Assembly (NCBI GenBank): GCA_028278025.1
Contig: JANQFE010000107.1
Location: 1 to 56,017, forward strand
Direction of reading: 5' to 3'
From: Thermodesulfobacteriota bacterium
GTDB lineage: Bacteria; Desulfobacterota; WTBG01; CAIYCZ01; CAIRTM01
Length of the DNA: 56,017 nt
A program made the position numbers and the translations under genes. The notes beneath the pieces were generated by a model that was given only the letters and a program-made list of their open reading frames with translations, was not told where the DNA came from and did no database searches. Of this stretch, positions 45,169-52,544 are shown piece by piece. The stretch's first letter is position 1. Each line of letters starts with the position of its first letter.

Positions 45169-45891
45169 TTAAAAAAGCGCTTTAATACTGAGTTCTGCCA
45201 GTTCCTTACCAACCGCCTTTTCCATCATAAAGCCTCCGGGATCTTTCTCCCGCATGTTTTGCCTGATTGCCTGCTTGCGCTCATTGAGACGTTGCATATA
45301 TCCGACATCCTGCTCTTCATCTTTTTCCCAGAGACTGTGGTATACTTTTAGATAATCAAGTGCCAGACCAAGCAGGCGATCCTGCGAATCCTTTGTGCTG
45401 GGAGCAATATCAGCATTAATATAGTAAGGCGACGTCATGGCCCGGAACCAGTTGGGGTCACGGGTCGATAATTCATGATAATCTTTCAGGCCCCGGTTGT
45501 ACACATCCTCTAAGGGCTCCAGATATTGCTCCATATAGGGAATATCGCAGATACAATCCGCCGCCGAATAAAAATCCAAGATGAAATAGCTGCCCTTGGC
45601 ACTCTCAGCCCAGAAATTACAGTAGATAGGCAGAGCATGTTTATCATCGGGAAAGATATTGCAGGCATAGGACATAAGTTTGTCCCGAAATGATTGGCAG
45701 GTAATAACAATTTTCTCAAGCTTGGGGGCAGCATAGAGATACTTAAAACTCCACACCAAACCACCTCCCTTAAGATCCCACAGCGGCGTTATGTCCATGC
45801 CGTTATAGGTCTCCATTTTGGTGCCGCCAAACGTATCCAGGACTTCATGCATCTTTTCTGAATACTGAGGGAATGAATATTCTTCGGACAT
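45169..45891 (-). CDS. Ferredoxin-dependent bilin reductase-like protein
   Basis: The 240-residue cytosolic protein shows the plan of ferredoxin-dependent bilin reductases and red chlorophyll catabolite reductase. A core strand segment with WSFKYLYAAPKLEKIVI is followed by NIFPDDKHALPIYCNFWAES, then KGSYFILDFYSAADC, where family members have P-x-F/G-x-D and xALDxxP. DPNWFRAMTSPYYI and an LDYLKVYHSLW helix follow. These enzymes reduce biliverdin-like tetrapyrroles using ferredoxin. The catalytic Asp of the family appears replaced by Asn in PIYCNF, so activity is uncertain. Neighbours are an SDR (24 bp upstream) and MarR. Assignment is by pattern only. Confidence 0.45.
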   Translation of the reverse strand: MSEEYSFPQYSEKMHEVLDTFGGTKMETYNGMDITPLWDLKGGGLVWSFKYLYAAPKLEKIVITCQSFRDKLMSYACNIFPDDKHALPIYCNFWAESAKGSYFILDFYSAADCICDIPYMEQYLEPLEDVYNRGLKDYHELSTRDPNWFRAMTSPYYINADIAPSTKDSQDRLLGLALDYLKVYHSLWEKDEEQDVGYMQRLNERKQAIRQNMREKDPGGFMMEKAVGKELAELSIKALF

Positions 45892-45915
45892 ATGATAATC
45901 TCCTTTCTGTACAAC

Positions 45916-46605
45916 TCACGGTTTAATTATAAAAGAGCGCCGTTCTTCAGCTACGGTAGAAGCATCCACAACCTCAAAGGTTCTGTTTTGCATGGCCGGG
46001 TTTGTGAGCGCATCTACACAAACGGAAGCTATCTGTGATCTTTGAATCCGCCCGGTAATTTTACCCCCCTCACCAAAGGCTATTGCTCCTGAGAGTTCTT
46101 TATCGGAATAGCCTCCCGGTCGAATAATGGTATACCTTATACCGCATGACCGTATAAAATCCTCTGATTTTGCTTTAGCCTTAAGAATTGGCCCCATCAT
46201 CACCCGGTACATAAACGAAATAGCATTCCTGCTATTACCGGTACCGATCGATGAGATGACGACAATATGTTTAAGCCCCTGGGCCTTAGCAGCTTGTGCC
46301 AGATTCTGATTCCCCATGTTATCAATTTTGTCGTTTTCCTTTTTACTGAATGGCTTCCGGGACCCGATGGCACTTATCATAAAGTCAGCACCCTGCATCA
46401 CTTTTGCCAGAGATGCCACGGAGGTAATGTCCCCCTGGGCAAACTCCACCCCCTCACCCTTAAGACCTTCCGGTTCTGGAGGGTCAAAGGGTGGGACCGT
46501 TAGAGCACGGACCTTATACCCACTTTTCACCAATTCCGTTACAACCAACCTGCCGGCCCGGCCCGTAGGGCCGGCCACGACAACGATCTTTTTTTCTTCT
46601 GTCAT
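45916..46605 (-). CDS. NAD(P)-binding atypical SDR (NmrA/BVR-B-like)
   Basis: The 229-residue Rossmann protein begins VVVAGPTGRAGRLVVTELVKSGYKVRAL, with the atypical SDR dinucleotide loop. GVEFAQGDITSVASLAKVMQGADFMISAIGS and HIVVISSIGTGNSRNAISF follow, as does RYTIIRPGGYSD in the place of the usual YxxxK. This group includes NmrA sensors, flavin reductase/biliverdin reductase B and plant Tic62-like proteins. It sits between marR and the bilin-reductase-like gene. A redox role on a tetrapyrrole or flavin ligand is possible but inferred from the neighbours. Confidence 0.8.
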   Translation of the reverse strand: MTEEKKIVVVAGPTGRAGRLVVTELVKSGYKVRALTVPPFDPPEPEGLKGEGVEFAQGDITSVASLAKVMQGADFMISAIGSRKPFSKKENDKIDNMGNQNLAQAAKAQGLKHIVVISSIGTGNSRNAISFMYRVMMGPILKAKAKSEDFIRSCGIRYTIIRPGGYSDKELSGAIAFGEGGKITGRIQRSQIASVCVDALTNPAMQNRTFEVVDASTVAEERRSFIIKP

Positions 46606-46706
46606 GGCAATTACCCCCTTATCATAAAACCTTACCAGGCATTGTTACAGCAACACCGGCTGTCAGTAACAACCCCTAAAAACCTCCTCTGCCTCATACA
46701 GTTGTA

Positions 46707-47186
46707 TCAACAGGCTGCCTTGGCCAACCTGTTAAGAATAATGGAAACTTTTTTTAATGATTTTACAAGTTCTGTCTGTTCTTTTGCGTTAAGTTTTCCG
46801 AAAAGTTTATTCATTTCATTCTTGCGTGTAGCAACAAACTGTTTGTGCATTTTTTTTCCATAGCTGGTAAGTCGAACTTTCACTACACGCCGATCTCGTA
46901 TATCTCTGACTCTTTCCAGCATACCGTCTGCCACGAGTCTGTCCACCATCTCAGTCATGCTTGGCATCTTTACGAGTGCTTTTTTGCTTAACTCACTCAT
47001 GGTATACTCTTTATCTTCATGAAAAGCTGAAAGGGTCCGCATCTGTGATATGCTAAACGGTATTTCGGAAATGGCATCATTTTCCTTCGCCATCCTATTG
47101 AAAAGCTGCACAAAGAGATTTCGGACATCAACTAAATGTTTACCTATTTCTTCAACATTTTCCACAGTGTGGCTCTGCTTTGTCAT
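46707..47186 (-). CDS. MarR-family transcriptional regulator
   Basis: The 159-residue protein is a dimeric winged-helix regulator that responds to small ligands or oxidants. The helix-turn-helix region is YTMSELSKKALVKMPSMTEMVDRLVADGMLERVRD, and the wing has DIRDRRVVKVRLTSYGKK. A strong AAGGAGG precedes the ATG. The promoter at 47370-47398 is overlapped by a perfect palindrome (47355-47374), the hallmark of self-repression. The downstream SDR, bilin-reductase-like and TIGR04076-like genes are the likely regulon. Confidence 0.9.
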   Translation of the reverse strand: MTKQSHTVENVEEIGKHLVDVRNLFVQLFNRMAKENDAISEIPFSISQMRTLSAFHEDKEYTMSELSKKALVKMPSMTEMVDRLVADGMLERVRDIRDRRVVKVRLTSYGKKMHKQFVATRKNEMNKLFGKLNAKEQTELVKSLKKVSIILNRLAKAAC

Positions 47187-47354
47187 AGTCTACCCCCTCC
47201 TTTTTTGTGAAGGTGTCTTCACCGGTATCTGTACGGATCAGTTGTAACAATGTCAGATGAATATGTACAAAAGAGTCCGGGCAAAGGATTGCCTTCATTG
47301 ATATATTTGTGTCTTACCGTCTGAACTGATCAGGAATTAATATTTAGGAAAATA

Positions 47355-47374
47355 ATATTTAGGATTCTAAATAT
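47355..47374. promoter_or_regulatory. Probable MarR operator
   Basis: A perfect inverted repeat, ATATTTAG-GATT-CTAAATAT, covers the minus-10 box and start point of the marR promoter. An extra half-site AATATTTAGGA lies just to the left (about 47339-47349). Spacing and symmetry fit MarR dimers. Confidence 0.8.
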
Positions 47375-47398
47375 ATAGTCTCTCTTACCGCCTGTCAA
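47370..47398 (-). promoter_or_regulatory. Promoter of the marR operon
   Basis: On the minus strand TTGACA (47393-47398), 17 bp, then TATATT (47370-47375). The start would fall near 47363, inside the operator. The leader to the ATG is about 175 nt. Confidence 0.85.
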
Positions 47399-47703
47399 TG
47401 TTTTTGTAAAACCGGAAAGGCGTTTGCAAAAAGAAAATTATTGTTTAAACGGCGGAGTCGGATGCGTAGAATCATGAGAGCTGAGCATGAAGTGCAGGCT
47501 GTCATCACATCATTACTTATAACATTACAAAGATGCATTTACACATACAGTGGTGGCTGTGAATTGACTGATGCAATGACAACCCGGAAATGTCAAAATT
47601 CAAGCCCCACATGCCGAAGCAATGCCCTACGTTCAAATGTCACATATTGAAAGAATGTTGTCTTGTATTTGTTTTTTGGGGCCATTTAGATTTTCTTTGA
47701 AGT
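47399..47703. other. Gene-free gap between marR promoter and hydrolase
   Basis: This 300-bp stretch has one open plus-strand frame (47441-47650, 69 residues) with no protein-like pattern and no ribosome binding site. The right half (about 47570-47700) contains words such as AAATGTCAAAATTCAA and TTGAAAG, similar to the degenerate repeats elsewhere. No promoter for the hydrolase side is needed here, as that gene reads away. I see nothing else. Confidence 0.5.
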
Positions 47704-48480
47704 TTATAGCTCATTAAGAAAATCAACCGTTGCCTGAACGACCTGCTCCTGCTGTTCTTCTCTGGTAATATCAGCAGGGTTATCGCCTTCCTGAAGTTCA
47801 CCTCCTTGGAAGCCTTCATACCAGCCAAAATAGGTATGATTACCACCCTCAATTGCAACGAACTGGGTATCGGGAGGTAAATGCTGTTCGGAGTCTTCAA
47901 TCTCTTCAACAGTGGACAAACCATCGTTTGTACCGTAGATAGACATAGCTTTCACATCTTTATCATCAATCCTGAAGGTCTCTGAAGGGAAAGATGCCCA
48001 CAGCACTATTCCCGCAACCTTATCATCAAACTCTTGGGTATAGCCGCTTGCTCCTACCCCCCCCAGGGAATGGCCGCCGATTGCCCATGTTGTAATATCC
48101 TCATATCCCGACATGACTCTGTTTGCCCGTTTCTGTCCAAAAATTGCAAGATCATTGGGCATACACACAATAAACGTCAGAAATCCTTCCGCTGCAATGG
48201 CGCGGGCAGGTGGCGCATATGCGCGTGGGTCAACCGCACCACCCGGATAAAAAATAAAAGCCTTAGTGGGCTGCACATCAGCCGGTTCAAAAAGATAATA
48301 GCATCGGTTAAATAAAGTCCGTGGCAATCTTTCTTTCGTTACCGTGACCTCGTCATCCGACTCCAAAGCTTGCAGGGCCGTTGGCAGAGGGTCACCACTG
48401 TCTGCTCTCAGGTTGCCGGAAATGCAAAGCAGCAATACCCCTGCCACTACAAAAACGATATGTATTTTTTTTATACCCAT
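47704..48480 (-). CDS. Exported alpha/beta-hydrolase
   Basis: A signal peptide (IVFVVAGVLLLCISGNLRA) is followed by an alpha/beta-hydrolase fold of 230 residues. The strand KAFIFYPGGAVDPRAYAPPARAIA leads into the nucleophile elbow GGHSLGG (Ser about 138). An Asp in SIYGTNDGLS and a late His in EGGNHTYFG complete a Ser-Asp-His triad. This type matches the broad alpha/beta hydrolase (PF12695-like) group of periplasmic esterases or dienelactone hydrolases. Strong AAAGGAGGAG site. No operon partner is clear. The substrate is unknown. Confidence 0.85.
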   Translation of the reverse strand: MGIKKIHIVFVVAGVLLLCISGNLRADSGDPLPTALQALESDDEVTVTKERLPRTLFNRCYYLFEPADVQPTKAFIFYPGGAVDPRAYAPPARAIAAEGFLTFIVCMPNDLAIFGQKRANRVMSGYEDITTWAIGGHSLGGVGASGYTQEFDDKVAGIVLWASFPSETFRIDDKDVKAMSIYGTNDGLSTVEEIEDSEQHLPPDTQFVAIEGGNHTYFGWYEGFQGGELQEGDNPADITREEQQEQVVQATVDFLNEL

Positions 48481-48572
48481 TACAACTCCTCCTTTAGAAA
48501 TAATTGTAAAATTTTAAGACTGTACAGATGTATAGCATGTATGACTTTTAAGGTAAATACTTATATGCAAAG

Positions 48573-49220
48573 CTATACACCTTTATACTTATCCGGCCAC
48601 AAAATTTTATGAAGTTGAACACCAAGTTTCACCTTCAAAGAGTCCTCCAGAATCCATGTTGCCAGTACTGCCGGTTGCAGTTTTCCCCACACAGGGACAA
48701 AGTGTATGCAGCGTACTGGAGTAGAGGCGCTCATTATCTGCGCCACAATCTTTTTGCCATACAGGTAATCTTCTCGCATGCCGATTACAAATTTTAATTC
48801 ATCTTCTCCGGTAAGACGATCTAAATTTTTAAAGTCAGTATGCTCTGTTTGACCGCTTGAAGGACATTTAATATCCACAATTCGTATACACCGCCGGTCA
48901 ACCTGATCTATATTCATAGTTCCATTAGTTTCCAACAGTACAGTATAACCAAGATCAAGTAACCGTTTAACCAGAACAGGCGTTTCCTGTTGCAGCAGCG
49001 GTTCACCTCCGGTAATCTCAACTAATTTACACCTGTACCGATCAAGGCGTGCCAGAACATTGTCAAGATCAATATCTTCACCATTATCATAAGCATACTG
49101 GGTATCACAATACGAGCATCTCAGGTTACAACCGCTAAGCCGAACAAATACACAGGGCGAGCCTGCAAAGGTAGACTCGCCCTGAATGCTGCAAAAAATC
49201 TCGTTTATCCTGAGAGTCAT
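48573..49220 (-). CDS. queE: 7-carboxy-7-deazaguanine synthase QueE
   Basis: QueE is a radical SAM enzyme that contracts the ring of 6-carboxytetrahydropterin to 7-carboxy-7-deazaguanine, for queuosine in tRNA. The 215-residue protein begins NEIFCSIQGESTFAGSPCVFVRLSGC and has the cluster motif C31-x3-C35-x2-C38 (CNLRCSYC). EITGGEPLLQ and LETNGT for SAM binding follow. QueC, QueD and QueF are not in the window. It would draw electrons from a flavodoxin or ferredoxin. The ribosome binding site is weak. Confidence 0.92.
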   Translation of the reverse strand: MTLRINEIFCSIQGESTFAGSPCVFVRLSGCNLRCSYCDTQYAYDNGEDIDLDNVLARLDRYRCKLVEITGGEPLLQQETPVLVKRLLDLGYTVLLETNGTMNIDQVDRRCIRIVDIKCPSSGQTEHTDFKNLDRLTGEDELKFVIGMREDYLYGKKIVAQIMSASTPVRCIHFVPVWGKLQPAVLATWILEDSLKVKLGVQLHKILWPDKYKGV

Positions 49221-49293
49221 CTATAATCCACTGTGAACAGCCTGTAAAAGCTCTGGGAGGTCTTCAAAAAGTATATATGTATTTGCTAAAAAT

Positions 49294-50289
49294 TTAGACT
49301 ATTCCACACATGATCCCTGAATCATTAGGACCGCTAAACGGCAGCCTTGTAATCTGCTGCACCCCTGCTTCGGTCATCATATCTCTGAACTGTGATTCGG
49401 AATATGACTGCCCACGGGCGGTATTTACCAGCATGTTAAGAGAAAAAACAGCAGGGAACAAGGGTTGATCAAGGGTATCATGCAGGATGAAGTCATGGAT
49501 GAACAGCTTACTGCCGGGCTGGAGCGCTGCAGCCGTTTTCTTCAGGATTGCTATACACTCATCCGGGCCTTCGCCATGTAATATATGCGACAGCCAGGCA
49601 GCATCATACGTGCCGGAAATATTTTCATGTAAATAGTCTCCGGCAATAAATTCAATGCGGTCTGAGAGAGAAAACTCATTGATTATGCGACGGGCGTACG
49701 GCTCAGATTCGGCAAGATCATAAATTGCGGCTTTCAATTGAGGATTTGCCAGGCAAAAATGTACTGCATGGGTGCCGGGACCTCCCCCAAGATCCAAAAG
49801 TTTTGTGCAGGTGCTGAGATCAATACAATCTGCAACCTCTTGTGCCAGTGCTGAAGCAAGAGTATGCATACCCATTAAAAAATTTTCGCGTTGATCATCT
49901 GTGATTTCATGATCTGCCTGCCTCGGTTTGCCTGTCTTGATTGAGTCAGCCAAACCAGCCCAGACATCAACAGTATAGCGAAAATGAGCTATCAGGTAGC
50001 CAACATACTCTTTTGAACCCTTTACAAGAAACTGTCTGCTCGCCTCTGTATTTTCATATACATCTCCCCTTTTAATAAGCAACCCCATGGCAGCCAGAGC
50101 GTTGAGCAACATGGCAAGTGCCCGTTGGTCGGCATGAATTTTTTCGGCAAGCTCACCACTTCTGCAACTGCTGTTTCCAAGAGTTGTGAAAATATCAAGC
50201 TGAACAGCCGCCTGCAGGACAAATGATTGCCAGCAGGCCCCTGATATCTTCAGCAATGTATCTGCATTCCAGTCTGTTTGTTTGTCCAT
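49294..50289 (-). CDS. SAM-dependent O-methyltransferase, family 2 type
   Basis: The 331-residue protein has an N-terminal winged-helix dimerisation domain (about 10-95: FVLQAAVQLDIFTTLGNSSCRSGELAEKIHADQRALAMLLNALAAMGLL). The catalytic half has SAM motif LLDLGGGPGTHAVHFCLANPQLKAAIYDL (about 164-193), the catalytic His in SHILHGEGPDE, and a helix-rich end. Relatives include hydroxyindole-O-methyltransferases and BchU-type bacterial enzymes. The substrate is unknown. It is preceded by a perfect 14-bp inverted repeat and follows a DUF362 gene. Confidence 0.85.
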   Translation of the reverse strand: MDKQTDWNADTLLKISGACWQSFVLQAAVQLDIFTTLGNSSCRSGELAEKIHADQRALAMLLNALAAMGLLIKRGDVYENTEASRQFLVKGSKEYVGYLIAHFRYTVDVWAGLADSIKTGKPRQADHEITDDQRENFLMGMHTLASALAQEVADCIDLSTCTKLLDLGGGPGTHAVHFCLANPQLKAAIYDLAESEPYARRIINEFSLSDRIEFIAGDYLHENISGTYDAAWLSHILHGEGPDECIAILKKTAAALQPGSKLFIHDFILHDTLDQPLFPAVFSLNMLVNTARGQSYSESQFRDMMTEAGVQQITRLPFSGPNDSGIMCGIV

Positions 50290-50333
50290 AGATATAGTGC
50301 CCTAAAAGGAGGTGTTGCACGACAAAGCGGTCA

Positions 50334-50370
50334 CTAGTCTCAAATCAGGCGTAGCTTGATTTGAGACTAG
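50334..50370. repeat. Perfect 14-bp inverted repeat upstream of the methyltransferase
   Basis: CTAGTCTCAAATCA (50334-50347) and TGATTTGAGACTAG (50357-50370) are exact complements separated by nine bases. There is no T-tract beside it, so it is not a plain terminator. It may be an operator, an mRNA processing hairpin or a repeat. Confidence 0.7.
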
Positions 50371-50398
50371 GTTAATAGATTACACAAAGACTCTCTCT

Positions 50399-51679
50399 TC
50401 ACCTTTTTGCCGCTTTACCTCTGAGCCTTTTGCGGGCTGCTATTTCCGGTGCTTGCATAATTGCGGTTCCCAGTACACGGGTGCCCATGTTAAAGAGTTC
50501 TTTGGTGCTTTTCATAAATGCCGGTGAGATATCACCCACATCATTCCAGCCGTTTTCATTCGGGACAAGTCGTTCCCAATTATGAAACAGCCTTCCCCAC
50601 TCGCTTTGAAGGGCTTCACGCATTTGGCGCTTGCTTTTACGAGGATACCAGTACAGGTCATGATAAATAACTGACGCAATATAGGACCAGGGTGCCAGCC
50701 AGGTCTTCAGAGACCACTCAAGCAGATTTTTGAGCCAGCCCCAATAAATTAAATGCTGCATACGGGCGGCAAACGTAATGTCTTTCAGGGGACCGACAAA
50801 ATTCCAGTTTTCTCGGGCAGCCTCAACATCACCCACTATTTCGATCTGGTTCGTATCACCACAGCCCAGTCCCATTTCATGGGCAATCCGAATAAACTTT
50901 AAATCCATAGGATTCATACCCATCAGTTTTGCAGCAACAGCATCAATTGCCACCTGGTCTGCGGAGGCCAGAAGGACATTTTTCACATAGGGTGTCATGC
51001 AGCGCGGGCCAGGCCCATCACCGGCAAAGGTTCCATCCATAACCGCAAATACACCGCGATGGATCTTTTTCTGGATCATCAGCAGATCTACAAGCGTTTC
51101 ATGGATCACCGGATGAGTCCAGTGGCGATGCTCGTTTAAAAGCCCGCCGAACGCATTTTTCATAGCCCCGGTCGTAGTAGTAAACACGTGGGTCTTAATA
51201 GTGGGCAGATGGAGAATATTTTCACCGATAAACCTCCGGGGAATCGAAAATCCTTTAGGATAAACATTATTCAGACATATGAATTTATCCGCCAGGTCAC
51301 CCACCGCATCACGTATGTGAATCCATTCCTCGCCCTCATAGAGATGGATATTGCGTAACCCATGGGCTTCGATAACGTTTAACTGTTTATTTTCGCGTTC
51401 ACCCAGATGTGCATCAATCACAACAGTACGGTTGTGGCAGCCATGGATCAGCTCAGGATTAAAGCCATCCCTTGCGAGTGCCCTGATCACGCCTTCAAGT
51501 TGCCAGGGTGTTGTTGAAGATCCCGGAAAGAAAAAATGCCATGAAATATTTATTTTCAACGCTGTATCAACTTTTTTATCAATTACCTCCTGATAACCGG
51601 CAAGATTCATCAGTTCGTGGTAGTCACGCAAAACAGTTTCAGGTCTAGTCCGCATAATTGCTACTTTGGCTTGTGACAA
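50399..51679 (-). CDS. DUF362 domain protein
   Basis: The 426-residue protein shows the DUF362 core: ALKINISWHFFFPGSST, a GCHNRTVVI loop, NILHLPTIKTHVFTTTTGAMKNAFGG, and VLLASADQVAIDAVAAKLMGM. It also has an unusual Trp-rich tail (WGWLKNLLEWSLKTWLAPWSYI). It lacks the Cys cluster of the other DUF362 protein in the window. The start is TTG behind AAGGAGG. A perfect inverted repeat separates it from the methyltransferase downstream. The family function is unsettled. Confidence 0.8.
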   Translation of the reverse strand: MSQAKVAIMRTRPETVLRDYHELMNLAGYQEVIDKKVDTALKINISWHFFFPGSSTTPWQLEGVIRALARDGFNPELIHGCHNRTVVIDAHLGERENKQLNVIEAHGLRNIHLYEGEEWIHIRDAVGDLADKFICLNNVYPKGFSIPRRFIGENILHLPTIKTHVFTTTTGAMKNAFGGLLNEHRHWTHPVIHETLVDLLMIQKKIHRGVFAVMDGTFAGDGPGPRCMTPYVKNVLLASADQVAIDAVAAKLMGMNPMDLKFIRIAHEMGLGCGDTNQIEIVGDVEAARENWNFVGPLKDITFAARMQHLIYWGWLKNLLEWSLKTWLAPWSYIASVIYHDLYWYPRKSKRQMREALQSEWGRLFHNWERLVPNENGWNDVGDISPAFMKSTKELFNMGTRVLGTAIMQAPEIAARKRLRGKAAKR

Positions 51680-51866
51680 GGCTCTGCCTCCTTACTCTCT
51701 TGGCATGTTAGTAATGTAATAACTATAACAGATATCATGAGTAACACAAAAAGGCAACTGACTGCTAAAAAGATTATAGGCGCAGGAGATCAATAGCTTT
51801 TAACAGAACAAACATCTCTCCGTACAATTCTTTATCTTTTAGGCCTCTTGCCTTTATTACAAAGAA

Positions 51867-51890
51867 CCCCGGTACGGTATCGTACCGGGG
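51867..51890 (-). terminator. Terminator of the HU gene
   Basis: CCCCGGTACG (51867-51876) and CGTACCGGGG (51881-51890) pair exactly around GTAT. On the minus strand TTCTTTG follows. It lies 36 bp past the HU stop codon. Confidence 0.7.
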
Positions 51891-51925
51891 CACAGTATCT
51901 CTTTTTTGTTGCTTAATATCCTTTG

Positions 51926-52231
51926 TTATTTTTTAGGAGGAACAATCGTATCTTTGCATATTTTAGCGACTCTAAATTTCACAACGGTTTTTGCTTTAAT
52001 CTGTATTTCTTCACCAGTAAGAGGGTTTCTTCCCTTGCGGGCCTTTCTCTTTACCAGCACAAGCTTACCAATACCAGGGAGCGTAAAGCTGCCCTTTTTC
52101 TTGGTTTCTTTAAAGGCAATGTCACACAAGGTGTCAAGAAAAGCATTCACATCCTTTTTGGTCATTTCCTGCTTTTCGGATAGTTCGCTTACCAATTGTG
52201 CTTTTGTTAATGGTTTTTTTTCTTTCGACAT
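51926..52231 (-). CDS. HU-family DNA-binding protein
   Basis: HU is the histone-like nucleoid protein that bends DNA. The 101-residue protein has LTKAQLVSELSEKQEMTKKDVNAFLDTL, FTLPGIGKLVLVKRKARKGRNPLTGEEIQIKAKTVVKFRVA, with the RNPLTGEEI beta-arm motif intact. A longer Lys-rich N-terminus (SKEKKP) is a small variation. Strong AGAGGAGGA upstream. It is a single gene with its own terminator. Confidence 0.95.
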   Translation of the reverse strand: MSKEKKPLTKAQLVSELSEKQEMTKKDVNAFLDTLCDIAFKETKKKGSFTLPGIGKLVLVKRKARKGRNPLTGEEIQIKAKTVVKFRVAKICKDTIVPPKK

Positions 52232-52544
52232 TGAACAGGTCCTCCTCTTGCTAAAAAGTTACAATCAAACATTCAACAGCTAACGTAGCGTTGCACAATA
52301 CTATATAAACATTTTCAGTTAATCAAGAAAAAAATATGTTGCACACTTTTTTTGCTCGGCTGGTTCAACAGTGTTTTTTCTGTTGCAGAAGAAATATCAG
52401 AATAGTTCTGGCCGGCGTTATACTATAGAGACTATAAAGTTCTTCATCGTTTAATAGGGGAAGCTTCATCGGATTTTTTTCTTTGCAGAGTTACAAAGGG
52501 GGTGAACGTACATTCACCCCCCTTAAAATTCGGCAGCACTACAC
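52232..52544. other. Gap upstream of HU and downstream of porin 1
   Basis: No gene is seen in this 313-bp space. It holds the HU promoter region, AT-rich and without a clean minus-35. A hairpin near the porin end (52496-52524) has arms AAGGGGGTGAA and TTCACCCCCCTT. No other feature is supported. Confidence 0.6.
52496..52524 (-). terminator. Hairpin past the first porin gene
   Basis: The arms pair over 11 positions around CGTACA. The T-tract on the minus strand is short (TTTG). It lies 21 bp after the stop codon of the first porin gene. Confidence 0.55.

Noticed and set aside
47441..47650. 69-residue plus-strand frame between marR and the hydrolase
   Set aside because: Composition is irregular, there is no ribosome binding site, and its right part is degenerate repeat.
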